Assembly (NCBI RefSeq): GCF_004216695.1
Contig: NZ_SGXC01000003.1
Span: 434,001-498,000, forward strand
DNA: 64,000 bases
Direction: 5' to 3'
DNA from: Pigmentiphaga kullae
GTDB taxonomy: Bacteria; Pseudomonadota; Gammaproteobacteria; Burkholderiales; Burkholderiaceae_B
Shown piece after piece: positions 52,153-61,460 of this stretch (position 1 is the first letter of the stretch; the number at the start of each line of letters is the position of its first letter). The notes under the pieces were generated by a model. The model had not been told where the DNA came from and did no database searches. It worked only from the letters and a program-made list of their open reading frames with translations. The position numbers and the translations under genes are program-made.

Positions 52153-53089
52153 CGCGCTTGGGCGGTGCGGGTGTTTCTCCTTCCAGCCCGTGCTGGGCCC
52201 GGTACTGGGCCGCCTGTGCCGCCAGCCACTGCCTGAACAGGTGCAGGGGTTCGTGGTCGGCCTTCCACTCGGGCAAGACCAGGTAGTAGTTCTTGTCCCG
52301 CACCGATTCGCGTTCGCAGGCGACGATCAGGCGGCCCGAGGCGAGTTCCTGCTCCACGATCAACCGCGGCACGAGGGCGATGCCCTGGCCGTGCACGGCC
52401 GCTTCCACCAGCATCGAGAACAGTTCATAGCGCGGGCCGCCCAGGTCGTGCGGATGGCTGACGTTCTGCGCGGCGAACCACTGCCGCCAGGCGTAGGGGC
52501 GGGTGCTTTGCTGCAGCAGCCGATAGGCCGAGAACTGCCCGGGCATGATGCGCTTGCGCACGCCCAGCAGCCTGGGGGAACACACGGGCACCAGTTTCTC
52601 GGGCATCAGGAAGACCGCTTCGGTGCCCGGCCAGGGCCCGTCGCCGGCGTAGATGGCGGCGTCGAAGGGAGTGCCCTCGAACAGGAAGGGCCGGCTTTGC
52701 GGGGTGATGTTCAGGACGATGTTGGGGGCCTGGCGTTCGAAGTCGGCCAGGCGCGGCAGCAGCCAGCGGGTGGCGAAGGTGGGCACGGAGGCCAGTTCCA
52801 GTACGCCGCCTTCGCCGCGCCGGGCCATCAGGTCCAGGGTGTCGCGTTCGACCTCGTCCAGGCGGCGCGCCACGGTTTCGCCGTAGGTCTGGCCGGCCTG
52901 GGTCAGGGTGACGCCGCGCCGGGTGCGGCGGAACAGCTTCAGGCCCAGGAAGGACTCCAGGCCGGCGATCTGGCGGCAGACGGCGCTTTGGGTCAGGGCC
53001 AGTTCGGCTGCGGCCTTGGTGAAGCTCTGGTGGCGCGCGGCCGCCTCGAAGGCGGCCAGGGCGGCGGTGCTGGGCAGTTTGCGGCGCAT
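52142..53089 (-). CDS. LysR-family regulator (GcvA-like), divergent from gcdH
   Basis: A 315-residue LysR regulator of the GcvA/AmpR-like branch: MRRKLPSTAALAAFEAAARH, then SFTKAAAELALTQSAVCRQI in the winged helix, and WLLPRLADFERQAPNIVLNI in the effector domain. It is divergent from glutaryl-CoA dehydrogenase across 158 bp containing a T-N11-A palindrome. Activation of gcdH in response to glutaryl-CoA, lysine or tryptophan catabolism is a reasonable inference; I recall similar LysR-gcdH pairs in betaproteobacteria. Confidence 0.9.
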   Translation of the reverse strand: MRRKLPSTAALAAFEAAARHQSFTKAAAELALTQSAVCRQIAGLESFLGLKLFRRTRRGVTLTQAGQTYGETVARRLDEVERDTLDLMARRGEGGVLELASVPTFATRWLLPRLADFERQAPNIVLNITPQSRPFLFEGTPFDAAIYAGDGPWPGTEAVFLMPEKLVPVCSPRLLGVRKRIMPGQFSAYRLLQQSTRPYAWRQWFAAQNVSHPHDLGGPRYELFSMLVEAAVHGQGIALVPRLIVEQELASGRLIVACERESVRDKNYYLVLPEWKADHEPLHLFRQWLAAQAAQYRAQHGLEGETPAPPKRVTR

Positions 53090-53126
53090 GAGAAGGGCCC
53101 GGGGTCGGAAGGTTCTACTTTACCAA

Positions 53127-53141
53127 GTGCGAAAAGCGCAC
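53127..53141. promoter_or_regulatory. Candidate LysR box between LysR and gcdH
   Basis: GTGCGAAAAGCGCAC is a perfect inverted repeat with 5-bp arms and contains T-N11-A (T28/A40 of the local sequence), the LysR consensus. It lies 38 bp upstream of the regulator start. Confidence 0.5.
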
Positions 53142-53247
53142 AGATAAGTGAAAAGAACTCGTTTGGCGCAGCGGCCGAATCCGTATATCTTGCAGGAAAT
53201 TCGCCGGGAGGACACGAATTCTCCTGTTTCCCAATTACTTGCGAGAC

Positions 53248-54450
53248 ATGAATCTTATGCACAAGCCTGCACAATTCAACTGGGCCGACCCCCTGCTGCT
53301 CGACCAGCAGCTGAGCGACGACGAGCGCATGGTCAGGGAAGCGGCGGCGGCATACTGCCAGGACAAGCTGATGCCGCGCGTGCTGGAGTCGTTCCGCAAC
53401 GAGCGCACCGATGCCGCCATCTTCCGCGAGATGGGCGAGCTGGGCCTGTTGGGGCCCACGATTCCCGAGCAGTACGGTGGTCCAGGCCTGAACTACGTCA
53501 GCTACGGCTTGATCGCGCGCGAGGTCGAGCGGGTGGATTCCGGCTACCGGTCGATGATGAGCGTGCAGTCCTCGCTGGTCATGGTCCCCATCCATGAATT
53601 CGGTACCGAGGCGCAAAAGCAGAAATACCTGCCCAAACTGGCCACCGGCGAGCTGATCGGCTGCTTCGGCCTGACCGAGCCCAACCACGGTTCGGATCCC
53701 GGCTCCATGGTCACCCGCGCCACCAAGGTGGACGGCGGCTACCGCCTGAGCGGGGCCAAGATGTGGATTACCAACTCGCCCATCGCCGATGTGTTCGTGG
53801 TCTGGGCCAAGCTCAAGGACGAGGACGGCAAGGACAACATCCGCGGCTTCATCCTGGAGAAGGGCTGGAAGGGGCTGTCGGCGCCGGCCATCCACGGCAA
53901 GGTCGGCCTGCGTACGTCCATTACCGGCGAGATCGTCATGGACGAGGTGTTCGTGCCGGAAGAGAATTACATGCCCAACGTGGCCGGCCTGAAGGGCCCG
54001 TTCACCTGCCTGAACTCGGCCCGCTACGGCATCGCCTGGGGCGCGCTGGGCGCGGCCGAGTACTGCTGGCACACCGCCCGCCAGTACGTGCTGGACCGCA
54101 AGCAGTTCGGCCGCCCGCTGGCCGCCAACCAGCTGGTGCAGAAGAAGCTGGCCGACATGCAGACCGAGATCACGCTGGGCCTGCAAGGCTGCCTGCAACT
54201 GGGCCGGATGAAGGATGCCGGAACGGCGGCGGTGGAGATCACCTCCATCATGAAGCGCAACTCCTGCGGCAAGTCGCTGGACATCGCCCGCGTCGCGCGT
54301 GACATGCTGGGCGGCAACGGGATTTCCGACGAGTTCGGCGTGATCCGCCACGTCGTCAACCTCGAGGTGGTCAACACCTACGAAGGCACGCACGACATCC
54401 ATGCGCTGATCCTGGGCCGCGCCCAGACGGGCATCCAGGCGTTCTGCTAG
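53248..54450 (+). CDS. gcdH: Glutaryl-CoA dehydrogenase
   Basis: A 400-residue flavin acyl-CoA dehydrogenase that oxidises and decarboxylates glutaryl-CoA to crotonyl-CoA. [15 protein letters not shown] and [17 protein letters not shown] are flavin-site motifs, and [20 protein letters not shown] carries the catalytic base Glu and the family C-terminal signature. [20 protein letters not shown] is a typical GcdH start. ATG 53248 or 53257 could be used; neither has a strong ribosome-binding site, and GGGAGG lies further upstream at 53204. It overlaps the convergent prpR gene by 4 bp. Confidence 0.94.
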   Translation: MNLMHKPAQFNWADPLLLDQQLSDDERMVREAAAAYCQDKLMPRVLESFRNERTDAAIFREMGELGLLGPTIPEQYGGPGLNYVSYGLIAREVERVDSGYRSMMSVQSSLVMVPIHEFGTEAQKQKYLPKLATGELIGCFGLTEPNHGSDPGSMVTRATKVDGGYRLSGAKMWITNSPIADVFVVWAKLKDEDGKDNIRGFILEKGWKGLSAPAIHGKVGLRTSITGEIVMDEVFVPEENYMPNVAGLKGPFTCLNSARYGIAWGALGAAEYCWHTARQYVLDRKQFGRPLAANQLVQKKLADMQTEITLGLQGCLQLGRMKDAGTAAVEITSIMKRNSCGKSLDIARVARDMLGGNGISDEFGVIRHVVNLEVVNTYEGTHDIHALILGRAQTGIQAFC

Positions 54451-56426
54451 GCATACGGGGCGCCGGGCGGCGCCTCTTTCAGCTTGCGCCACAGCGTGGC
54501 GGGGCTGATGCCCAGTATCCGGCACGCCGCCGCGCGGTCGCCGTGGCAGGCGTCCAGCACGCGGCGAGCGTGCGCCGCCTGGCTGGCCCGGGCGATCTCG
54601 TCCAGCGACGCGAAGGCGGTCCCGCCCGGATCGGCGGGCGCGGTTTTGTCCGTGCCGCCGTACAGCTCGGGCACGGTGATTTCCAGTTCCAGCTCCAGTT
54701 CCTTGCGGCCGATCTTGCGGCCCGCATGCGACACGGCCACCCGTTCCAGCACGTTCTCCATCTCGCGCAGGTTGCCGGGCCAGGCGTAGTTGGCGCACAG
54801 CGACCGCACGAAGGCCGGCAGGCGCACGGGCCGCGCCATGCCCAGCCGCCGCTGCGCGCGGGCGTAGAGTTCCTCGGCCAGTTCGTCGATGTCGCCTTCG
54901 CGTTCGCGCAGCGGCGGCATGGCGATGCGCAGGATGTTCAGGCGGTAGAACAGGTCCTGCCGGAACTCGCCGGCACGCACCATGGTCTGCAGGTCGCGGT
55001 GGGTGGCGGCGACCACCCGCACGTTGACGGCCACCGGTTCCAGCGCGCCCACCGGCAGCACCTGCCGTTCCTGCAGTACGCGCAGCAGGCGCACCTGCAG
55101 CGCCAGCGGCATGTCGCCGATCTCGTCCAGGAACAGGGTGCCGTTGTGGGCGGCCTCGAACAGGCCGGTCTTGCCGCCCTTGCGGGCGCCGGTGAAGGCG
55201 CCTTCCTCGTAGCCGAACAGTTCGCTTTCCAGCAGAGGCTCGGGGAAGGCGGCGCAGTTGATGGCAACGAAGGGAAAGTCGCGGCGGGGGCTGGCGCGGT
55301 GCATGCCCTGCGCCAGCACTTCCTTGCCGGTGCCGCTCTCGCCCTCGATCAGCACCGTGGAACTGACGCCGGCGTACAGCCTGGCCAGCTCGCGCACCCG
55401 CTGCATGGGGCCCGAGCTGCCCAGCAGGTCGTCCAGGTCGTAGCGCGTGCCGGACGGCCGCGCCGGCGCGCCGGTGCGCAGGTTGCGGTCCACCCGCTGG
55501 ATGGCCTGGGCGTCCTGCGCCGTGACCACCGCGCCCAGCAGTTCGCCGCCGCTCAGGATGGGGATGCGGTTCAGGATCAGCACCTTGTCGCGCACCTTCT
55601 GGATGGTCTCCAGTTCCTTCTGGCCATGGCGCAGGGGGCCGTCGAGCGAGATCGCCGGGGCGGCTTCCTCCAGCGGCTGGCCGATGGCCTGCTCGCGCCG
55701 CAGGCCCAGCAGGCGCTCCATGGGCGGATTGAGGGACTGGATGCGGCCTTCGGCGTCCACCGCGGCCACGCCCTCGTTCAGGTGGGACAACACGGTGTTC
55801 AGGTATTCGCGGCGGCGCTGCTCGATGCGGGCGAGCCGGGCCGCCTCGATGGCGTCTTCCAGCGCGACCCGGATCGAATTGGTGGAATAGAGGAAGACGC
55901 CCGCCAGGCCCTGTTGTTCGGCCAGGTCCGAGACCAGCCCGGGGCCGACGATGACCTCCAGCCCGGCGCGCTTGAGCGCCTTGACCTGCGCGGCGGCGTC
56001 CTCGGTCGTGACGTAGCTGTGGCTGGGGAAGTCCAGCCCGAAGGCCTGCTTGAAGGCTTCGGCCTCGGGAAAGGTGGAGGCGTGGGTGACCAGGGCCAGC
56101 CGGCTCGACAACTGCCTGGCCGTGGTCAGGGCGTGCATGACGTCGAAGCCCGTGACCTTGATCAGGATGACGGGCACGTCCACGTGCTGGCGCAGGTAGG
56201 CGCCGTTCGAGCCGCCCGCGACCACCGCGTCGACCAGACCCTGGCGCGCGGCTTCGTTGATCGAGCGGGCCGCCGTCTCGAAGCCTTCGTCGACGATGCG
56301 GAAATCGGCCTGCGCGGCGTAGCCGGGGGCCAGTTCGGCGAAAGCGCGGGACACGCGGCTGATGCCCATGGTCCAGATGACGGGCCGGGAGTGAGGGCGG
56401 GAGGCAAGGGCGGCTGGAAGGTCCAT
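54447..56426 (-). CDS. prpR: Sigma54-dependent propionate-catabolism activator PrpR
   Basis: A 659-residue enhancer-binding protein. The PrpR N-terminal effector domain (~15-200), which senses 2-methylcitrate, is followed by a PAS domain ([20 protein letters not shown]), the AAA+ domain with [20 protein letters not shown], the sigma54-contact loop GAFTGA (in [13 protein letters not shown]) and Walker [14 protein letters not shown], and a Fis-type helix-turn-helix at the end ([18 protein letters not shown]). It is divergent from prpB, which has a consensus sigma54 promoter, so regulator and target match. Confidence 0.94.
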   Translation of the reverse strand: MDLPAALASRPHSRPVIWTMGISRVSRAFAELAPGYAAQADFRIVDEGFETAARSINEAARQGLVDAVVAGGSNGAYLRQHVDVPVILIKVTGFDVMHALTTARQLSSRLALVTHASTFPEAEAFKQAFGLDFPSHSYVTTEDAAAQVKALKRAGLEVIVGPGLVSDLAEQQGLAGVFLYSTNSIRVALEDAIEAARLARIEQRRREYLNTVLSHLNEGVAAVDAEGRIQSLNPPMERLLGLRREQAIGQPLEEAAPAISLDGPLRHGQKELETIQKVRDKVLILNRIPILSGGELLGAVVTAQDAQAIQRVDRNLRTGAPARPSGTRYDLDDLLGSSGPMQRVRELARLYAGVSSTVLIEGESGTGKEVLAQGMHRASPRRDFPFVAINCAAFPEPLLESELFGYEEGAFTGARKGGKTGLFEAAHNGTLFLDEIGDMPLALQVRLLRVLQERQVLPVGALEPVAVNVRVVAATHRDLQTMVRAGEFRQDLFYRLNILRIAMPPLREREGDIDELAEELYARAQRRLGMARPVRLPAFVRSLCANYAWPGNLREMENVLERVAVSHAGRKIGRKELELELEITVPELYGGTDKTAPADPGGTAFASLDEIARASQAAHARRVLDACHGDRAAACRILGISPATLWRKLKEAPPGAPYA

Positions 56427-56459
56427 GGCAAGGTCCTGATTGCAGATTTGATTATATAG

Positions 56460-56475
56460 ATTTCAAATATGAAAT
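56460..56475. promoter_or_regulatory. Palindrome upstream of the prp promoter, candidate PrpR enhancer
   Basis: ATTTCA-AATA-TGAAAT is a perfect 16-bp palindrome in an AT-rich island about 130-150 bp before the predicted prpB transcription start. That is the usual distance for an enhancer used by a Fis-type sigma54 activator. Confidence 0.5.
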
Positions 56476-56585
56476 GAATCTGGCGCTCGGAGTTCGGCGG
56501 CAAGGACGGGAATGCCGCGCGCCATCACGGGGGAAGCCCGCGCCCACGCGGCCTGGCGGGGGGAAGGGCGGCGCCGGCCCACGCA

Positions 56586-56601
56586 TGGCACGGTCTTTGC
56601 A
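56586..56601 (+). promoter_or_regulatory. Sigma54 (-24/-12) promoter of prpB
   Basis: TGGCACGGTCTTTGCA matches the sigma54 consensus TGGCACG-N4-TTGCA exactly, with GG and GC spaced correctly, 35 bp before the prpB start. The adjacent divergent activator is sigma54-dependent. Confidence 0.88.
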
Positions 56602-56636
56602 GTAAGCTGAGTTTTCCCCTAGTCCGAGTCATCGCC

Positions 56637-57542
56637 ATGACCTCCTCACGACCCGCCTCGCCCGGCGCCCGCTTCCGCCAGGCGCTGCGCGAAGAACACC
56701 CCCTGCAGATCATCGGCGCCATCAACGCCAACCACGCCCTGCTGGCCAAGCGCGCGGGCTTTCGCGCCGTCTACGTGTCGGGCGGCGGCGTGGCCGCCGG
56801 CTCGCTGGGCATGCCCGATCTGGGCATCAACACGCTGGACGACGTGCTGATCGACGTGCGCCGCATCACCGACGTGTGCGACCTGCCGCTGATGGTGGAC
56901 ATCGACACCGGCTTCGGCCCGTCGGCCTTCAACATCGCGCGCTCGGTCAAGAGCCTGATCAAGGCCGGCGCCGCCGCCTGCCACATCGAGGACCAGGTCG
57001 GCGCCAAGCGCTGCGGCCACCGTCCGGGCAAGGAAATCGTGTCGGCCTCGGAAATGGTGGACCGCGTCAAGGCGGCGGCCGATGCCAAGACCGATCCCGA
57101 CTTCTTCCTGGTGGCGCGCACCGACGCCATCGCGGTGGAAGGGCTGGACGCCGCCATCGAGCGCGCCCAGGCCTGCGTGGAAGCGGGCGCCGACGGTATC
57201 TTCGCCGAGGCCGCCTACGACCTGCCCACCTACCGCAAGTTCGTCGACGCCGTGAAGGTGCCGGTGCTGGCCAACATCACCGAGTTCGGACAGACGCCGC
57301 TGTTCACGGTGGAAGAACTGCGCAGCGCCGACGTGTCCATGGTGCTGTACCCGCTGTCCGCCTTCCGCGCCATGAACAAGGCCGCGGAAACCGTCTACAC
57401 GGCCATCCGCCGCGACGGGCACCAGAAGAACGTGATCGACATGATGCAGACGCGAGAGGAGTTGTACGATCGCATTGGCTATCACGCGTTCGAACAGCAT
57501 TTGGATGCGTTGTTCAAAAAGGGGTCCCCCCCTACGCGCTGA
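56637..57542 (+). CDS. prpB: Methylisocitrate lyase
   Basis: A 301-residue lyase of the isocitrate-lyase superfamily that splits 2-methylisocitrate into pyruvate and succinate. [47 protein letters not shown] (active-site Cys region) and [18 protein letters not shown] are signature stretches. ATG 56637 under a sigma54 promoter. It ends KKGSPPTR, the tail being read from repeat h. First gene of prpBCD; AcnD/PrpF and PrpE are not in the window. Confidence 0.95.
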   Translation: MTSSRPASPGARFRQALREEHPLQIIGAINANHALLAKRAGFRAVYVSGGGVAAGSLGMPDLGINTLDDVLIDVRRITDVCDLPLMVDIDTGFGPSAFNIARSVKSLIKAGAAACHIEDQVGAKRCGHRPGKEIVSASEMVDRVKAAADAKTDPDFFLVARTDAIAVEGLDAAIERAQACVEAGADGIFAEAAYDLPTYRKFVDAVKVPVLANITEFGQTPLFTVEELRSADVSMVLYPLSAFRAMNKAAETVYTAIRRDGHQKNVIDMMQTREELYDRIGYHAFEQHLDALFKKGSPPTR

Positions 57543-57642
57543 CGCGCGAGGGAAGCCCACCCCCTGGCGGCCTTTGGCCGCTCCCCCTCAAGGGGGCGGC
57601 GCTGGCGGACCGGCAAAGCCGGATCCGCGGCGCCCTGGGTCT
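57526..57642 (+). repeat. Intergenic hairpin repeat, copy h, inside the prp operon
   Basis: A plus-oriented composite unit between prpB and prpC, with an extra CCCCCTGGCGGCCTTTGGCC segment. It gives PrpB its PPTR tail and stop. With the minus-oriented copy i it flanks prpC. Confidence 0.85.
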
Positions 57643-57699
57643 AGCGAATTTCTTGTGTCTTGGGTTGCGTAGTAACTGCCAAATGGAGCGAGTGAGACG

Positions 57700-58875
57700 A
57701 TGAGCGCAACGGTATCGAATCAGAAGGACCAGCCGGCCGCGGGGCCGAAGCCGAAGAAGTCGGTGGCCCTGTCGGGCGTGATGGCGGGCAATACCGCCTT
57801 GTGCACGGTGGGCCGCAGCGGCAACGACCTGCACTATCGCGGCTACGACATTCTGGATATCGCCGATGAGTGCGAGTTCGAGGAGATCGCCTATCTGCTG
57901 GTGCACGGCAAGCTGCCCAACCGCAACGAGCTGGCGGCCTACAAGACCAAGCTGAAGGCGCTGCGCGGGCTGCCCGCCAACGTGAAGGCGGCGCTGGAAT
58001 GGCTGCCCGCGGCCAGCCACCCCATGGACGTGATGCGCACCGGCGTGTCCGCCCTGGGCTGCGTGCTGCCCGAGAAGGACGACCACAACCTGCCCGGCGC
58101 GCGCGACATCGCCGACCGGCTGATGGCCTCGCTGGGATCGATGCTGCTGTACTGGTACCACTACAGCCACCGCGGCGAGCGCATCGACGTCGATACCGAC
58201 GACGACAGCATAGGCGGGCACTTCCTGCACCTGCTGCACGGCAAGCCGGCGCCCGCCTCGTGGGTGCGGGCCATGCACACCTCGCTGAACCTGTACGCCG
58301 AACACGAGTTCAACGCCTCCACGTTCACCGCCCGCGTCATCGCCGGCACCGGCTCGGACATGTACTCGGCCCTGACCGGCGCCATCGGCGCGCTGCGCGG
58401 ACCCAAGCATGGCGGCGCCAACGAAGTCGCCTTCGAAGTCCAGAGCCGCTACGAGACGCCCGACGAGGCCGAGGCCGACATCCGCCGCCGCGTCGAGAAC
58501 AAGGAAGTGGTGATCGGCTTCGGCCACCCCGTCTACACCGTGTCCGACCCGCGCAACCAGGTCATCAAGGGCGTGTCGCACCGCCTGTCCAAGGAGTCCG
58601 GCAACATGCGGCTGTACGAGATCGCCGAGCGCCTGGAGTCGGTGATGTGGAACGTCAAGAAGATGTTCCCCAATCTCGACTGGTTCAGCGCCGTCAGCTA
58701 CCACGAGATGGGTGTTCCCACCGCCATGTTCACCCCGTTGTTCGTGATCGCCCGCACCGCCGGCTGGTCGGCCCACATCATCGAACAACGCATCGACAAC
58801 AAGATCATCCGCCCCAGCGCCAACTACACCGGCCCTGAAGACCGCAAGTTCGTGCCGCTGGCCAAGCGCAAGTAA
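57700..58875 (+). CDS. prpC: 2-methylcitrate synthase
   Basis: A 391-residue enzyme of the citrate synthase family that condenses propionyl-CoA with oxaloacetate. [20 protein letters not shown] is the N-terminal signature, [20 protein letters not shown] holds the first catalytic His, [14 protein letters not shown] the second, and [20 protein letters not shown] the Asp region with the PrpC/CitZ form. GGAG lies 15 bp before ATG 57700. The gene is flanked by inverted repeats h and i. A 30-residue Lys/Pro-rich N-terminus precedes the conserved fold. Confidence 0.95.
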   Translation: MSATVSNQKDQPAAGPKPKKSVALSGVMAGNTALCTVGRSGNDLHYRGYDILDIADECEFEEIAYLLVHGKLPNRNELAAYKTKLKALRGLPANVKAALEWLPAASHPMDVMRTGVSALGCVLPEKDDHNLPGARDIADRLMASLGSMLLYWYHYSHRGERIDVDTDDDSIGGHFLHLLHGKPAPASWVRAMHTSLNLYAEHEFNASTFTARVIAGTGSDMYSALTGAIGALRGPKHGGANEVAFEVQSRYETPDEAEADIRRRVENKEVVIGFGHPVYTVSDPRNQVIKGVSHRLSKESGNMRLYEIAERLESVMWNVKKMFPNLDWFSAVSYHEMGVPTAMFTPLFVIARTAGWSAHIIEQRIDNKIIRPSANYTGPEDRKFVPLAKRK

Positions 58876-58930
58876 GCAGTATCGAACAACCACCTTTCAT
58901 CAACCAAACCCAGTTCGTGCCAAGCCGTCC

Positions 58931-59010
58931 GACCCAGGGCACAGTGGATCCGGCTCCGCCGGTCCGCCAGTGCCGCCCCCTGGGGGGCGCGCGAAGCGCG
59001 TAGGGGGGAG
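58931..59010 (-). repeat. Intergenic hairpin repeat, minus-oriented copy i
   Basis: A minus-oriented unit from CCCAGGGCACAGTGGATCC to GCGCGTAGGGGGGAG, between prpC and prpD. Its last bases, GGGGGGAG, end 4 bp before the prpD start and act as the apparent Shine-Dalgarno sequence. Confidence 0.85.
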
Positions 59011-59014
59011 CCCC

Positions 59015-60466
59015 ATGTCTTCCGCTATCTCTACCGTTCGTCCGAAGCCCGACCAGGTCCTGGTCGACATCGTCGACTACGTCCTGAAAAAACGCATCAC
59101 CAGCAAGCTGGCCTACGAGACCGCCCGCAACTGCCTGATCGACACCCTGGGCTGCGGCCTGGAGGCGCTGGAATACCCGGCCTGCACCAAGCTGCTCGGA
59201 CCCATCGTTCCCGGCACCGTCGTGCCCAACGGCGCCAAGGTGCCCGGCACCCAGTTCCAGCTCGATCCCGTGCAGGCGGCCTTCAACATCGGCACCATCA
59301 TCCGCTGGCTGGACTTCAACGACACCTGGCTGGCCGCCGAATGGGGCCATCCCTCGGACAACCTGGGCGGCATCCTGGCCACGGCCGACTGGCTGTCGCG
59401 CCAGGCCGTTGCCGCGGGCAAGAAACCGCTGACCATGCGCGACGTCCTGACCGCCATGATCAAGGCCCACGAAATCCAGGGCTGCATCGCGCTGGAGAAC
59501 TCCTTCAACCGCGTCGGCCTGGACCACGTGGTGCTGGTCAAGGTCGCCTCCACCGCCGTGGTCGGCCAGATGATGGGCCTGACCCGCGATGAACTGATCA
59601 ACGCCGTGTCGCTGGCCTGGGTCGACGGCCAGAGCCTGCGCACCTATCGCCACGCGCCCAACACCGGCTCGCGCAAGAGCTGGGCCGCCGGCGACGCCAC
59701 CAGCCGCGCCGTGCGCCTGGCGCTGATCGCCCGCACCGGCGAAATGGGCTATCCCTCGGTGCTGAGCGCCAAGACCTGGGGCTTCTACGACGTCCTGTTC
59801 AAGGGCCAGCCCTTCAAGTTCCAGCGCCCCTACGGCAGCTACGTGATGGAGAACGTGCTGTTCAAGATCTCCTTCCCGGCCGAGTTCCACTCGCAGACCG
59901 CCGTCGAATGCGCGATGGACATCCACAAGCAGTTGCAGAAGCAGGGCCGCAGCGCGGACGACATCAAGAAGATCACCATCCGCACCCACGAAGCCTGCAT
60001 CCGCATCATCGACAAGAAGGGCCCGCTGGACAACCCCGCCGACCGCGACCACTGCATCCAGTACATGGTGGCCGTGCCCATCCTGTTCGGCCGGCTGACC
60101 GCCGGCGACTACGAGGACGAGATCGCCAGGGACCCGCGCATCGACCAGTTGCGCGACAAGATCGTCTGCGTCGAAGATCCCGCCTTCACCAAGGACTACC
60201 ACGACCCCGAGAAGCGCTCCATCGCCAACGCGCTGACCGTGGAATTCAAGGACGGCAAGAAGCTCAAGGAAATCGTCTGCGAATACCCCATCGGCCACAA
60301 GCGCCGCCGCAAGGACGGCATCCCGCTGCTGGAAGCCAAGTTCCGGACCAACCTGGCCCGCCGCTTCCCGACCAAGCAGCAGGACACCATCCTGGGCGTG
60401 TCGCTGGACCAGCAGGTGCTGGAGGCCATGCCGGTGCATGAGTACGTGGATCTGTACGTGATCTGA
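59015..60466 (+). CDS. prpD: 2-methylcitrate dehydratase
   Basis: A 483-residue cofactor-free dehydratase of the MmgE/PrpD family, converting 2-methylcitrate to 2-methyl-cis-aconitate. [40 protein letters not shown] and [16 protein letters not shown] are diagnostic. ATG 59015 begins [14 protein letters not shown], and the apparent ribosome-binding site GGGGGGAG belongs to repeat i. Last gene of prpBCD; a hydratase for the next step (AcnD or AcnB) must lie elsewhere. The CAU tRNA follows after 46 bp. Confidence 0.95.
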   Translation: MSSAISTVRPKPDQVLVDIVDYVLKKRITSKLAYETARNCLIDTLGCGLEALEYPACTKLLGPIVPGTVVPNGAKVPGTQFQLDPVQAAFNIGTIIRWLDFNDTWLAAEWGHPSDNLGGILATADWLSRQAVAAGKKPLTMRDVLTAMIKAHEIQGCIALENSFNRVGLDHVVLVKVASTAVVGQMMGLTRDELINAVSLAWVDGQSLRTYRHAPNTGSRKSWAAGDATSRAVRLALIARTGEMGYPSVLSAKTWGFYDVLFKGQPFKFQRPYGSYVMENVLFKISFPAEFHSQTAVECAMDIHKQLQKQGRSADDIKKITIRTHEACIRIIDKKGPLDNPADRDHCIQYMVAVPILFGRLTAGDYEDEIARDPRIDQLRDKIVCVEDPAFTKDYHDPEKRSIANALTVEFKDGKKLKEIVCEYPIGHKRRRKDGIPLLEAKFRTNLARRFPTKQQDTILGVSLDQQVLEAMPVHEYVDLYVI

Positions 60467-60512
60467 CCGGGGCCGGGCCCGGGGGCGCGAGTCGGTGTAG
60501 AATTGCGCCCTC

Positions 60513-60591
<79 letters not shown>

Positions 60592-60607
60592 AAGAATTAC
60601 TCAGGTA

Positions 60608-60850
60608 TCAAGCATTTAGCGCCACCGTGATAGGTGGCGTTTCTTTTTGCGCGATGCCGCTTGACCAAAATTCGACATTTTCCGCGTGCGCGGCGAGGTG
60701 CGAAGTGGCAGGTGCGCGTACTTCTGCACCATCTCGATCCATTCCCAGCCGCCCAGCTCTTTGAGCACCATGAGCGGCGTGCCGCGCTGAACGTGCCAAC
60801 TCGCCCAGGTGTGCCGCAGGTCGTGAATGTGGAAGTCCTCGAACCTGGTC
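60608..60850 (-). pseudogene. Phage-type tyrosine integrase, frameshifted C-terminal remnant
   Basis: On the minus strand, the frame from 60843 reads [18 protein letters not shown], followed by [19 protein letters not shown] and QKYAHL: the His-x-x-Arg, Trp/His and nucleophile-Tyr end of a phage integrase. After YAHL (about 60709) the homologous reading moves to another frame, [15 protein letters not shown], running to a stop at 60608. One missing base (CTGCC for CTGGCC) would restore [19 protein letters not shown]. Upstream of ~60850 the catalytic Arg and DNA-binding domains are gone. It lies 16 bp from the tRNA 3' end, the normal place for an integrase beside attL. Non-functional. Confidence 0.85.
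60620..60648 (+). terminator. Terminator after the CAU tRNA
   Basis: CGCCACC-GTGATA-GGTGGCG followed by TTTCTTTTT on the plus strand, 28 bp after the tRNA. It overlaps the antisense strand of the integrase remnant. Confidence 0.75.
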
Positions 60851-60940
60851 GGGCTGGCCGGGGATGGAGCCCCGGGCCATGCAAGCGATTACCGAGGTGC
60901 TGGATGCGGCCGGGCTGCTCGGATCGATTGGCCCGAAGTG

Positions 60941-61010
60941 ATGTCGAAACCTGATATCCGGCACGATTATGGCGAACTCCAGGGAGGTGAAGGCTTATGC
61001 CGAAGCTTAA
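60941..61010 (+). pseudogene. BrnT-type toxin, collapsed remnant
   Basis: One frame reads DIRHDYGE (60953-60976), like the DxRxDYGE segment of BrnT ribonuclease toxins. A second frame reads ANSREVKAYAEA and stop (60972-61010), like the BrnT C-terminus (RKANxREVKAYAEA). The two overlap at GGCGAA, as if a deletion between two short direct repeats removed the segment between them and shifted the frame. The 5' portion before ~60941 is also missing; an unidentified 25-codon frame ([20 protein letters not shown] and five more residues, 60861-60940) lies there instead. The toxin cannot be functional. Confidence 0.65.
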
Positions 61011-61293
61011 GAAAGGGCTCATCATGCCCACCCCAGAAGAGGATGCGGCGATCAACGCCGGCATCGCCGCGGACCCTGACGCCTACGAGCTGGGCGCACA
61101 GGAGTTCAAGCAACTGCGGAAAGTTGGGCGCCCGCGCGCGGCCCAAGCGAAAGTCCAGCTCACTGTCCGCTACGACCAGGAGGTCGTGGACGCGTTCAAA
61201 TCCAGCGGGCCAGGTTGGCAGTCTAGGATGAATGACGCGCTGCGGGACTGGCTCCGGGATCACCGGGCACGGGACCTTGTGCAAAAGACGTAA
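60997..61293 (+). CDS. brnA: BrnA-type antitoxin (DUF4415), orphaned
   Basis: A 98-residue antitoxin-like protein. MPKLKKGLIMPTPEEDAAIN begins the usual BrnA N-terminus, VQLTVRYDQEVVDAFKSSGP (ribbon-helix-helix-like DUF4415) and GWQSRMNDALRDWLRDHRA complete it. GGAGG at 60983-60987 precedes ATG 60997, which overlaps the toxin remnant's stop by 14 bp, the coupling expected for brnTA. In intact systems BrnA binds BrnT and represses the operon. Here the toxin is deleted while the antitoxin frame looks complete, so it is an orphan, perhaps recently so. An intrinsic terminator follows 47 bp downstream. Confidence 0.82.
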   Translation: MPKLKKGLIMPTPEEDAAINAGIAADPDAYELGAQEFKQLRKVGRPRAAQAKVQLTVRYDQEVVDAFKSSGPGWQSRMNDALRDWLRDHRARDLVQKT

Positions 61294-61339
61294 AAAAACG
61301 TGGCATTTTTCGCCAAGCTCGCAAGCGTTGCGGCCAGAC

Positions 61340-61377
61340 AAAGCCCGCCTGTCTCACGACGGCGGGCTTTTTCTTTT
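61340..61377 (+). terminator. Terminator after brnA
   Basis: A perfect 10-bp stem AAAGCCCGCC/GGCGGGCTTT with an 11-base loop is followed by TTCTTTT. Strong intrinsic terminator in the plus direction and possibly bidirectional. Confidence 0.85.
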
Positions 61378-61460
61378 CAGGTAAAAAAGACCCGCCATTA
61401 CTGACAGGCCCCCAACGCTACTTCGGTGCCATCAGGAGCCGTCAAAAATCCGTCCATCTT

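Noticed and set aside
60861-60940. Short plus-strand frame [20 protein letters not shown]... as a gene
   Set aside because: Only 25 codons, no ribosome-binding site and no recognised family; probably a fragment joined during the deletion.
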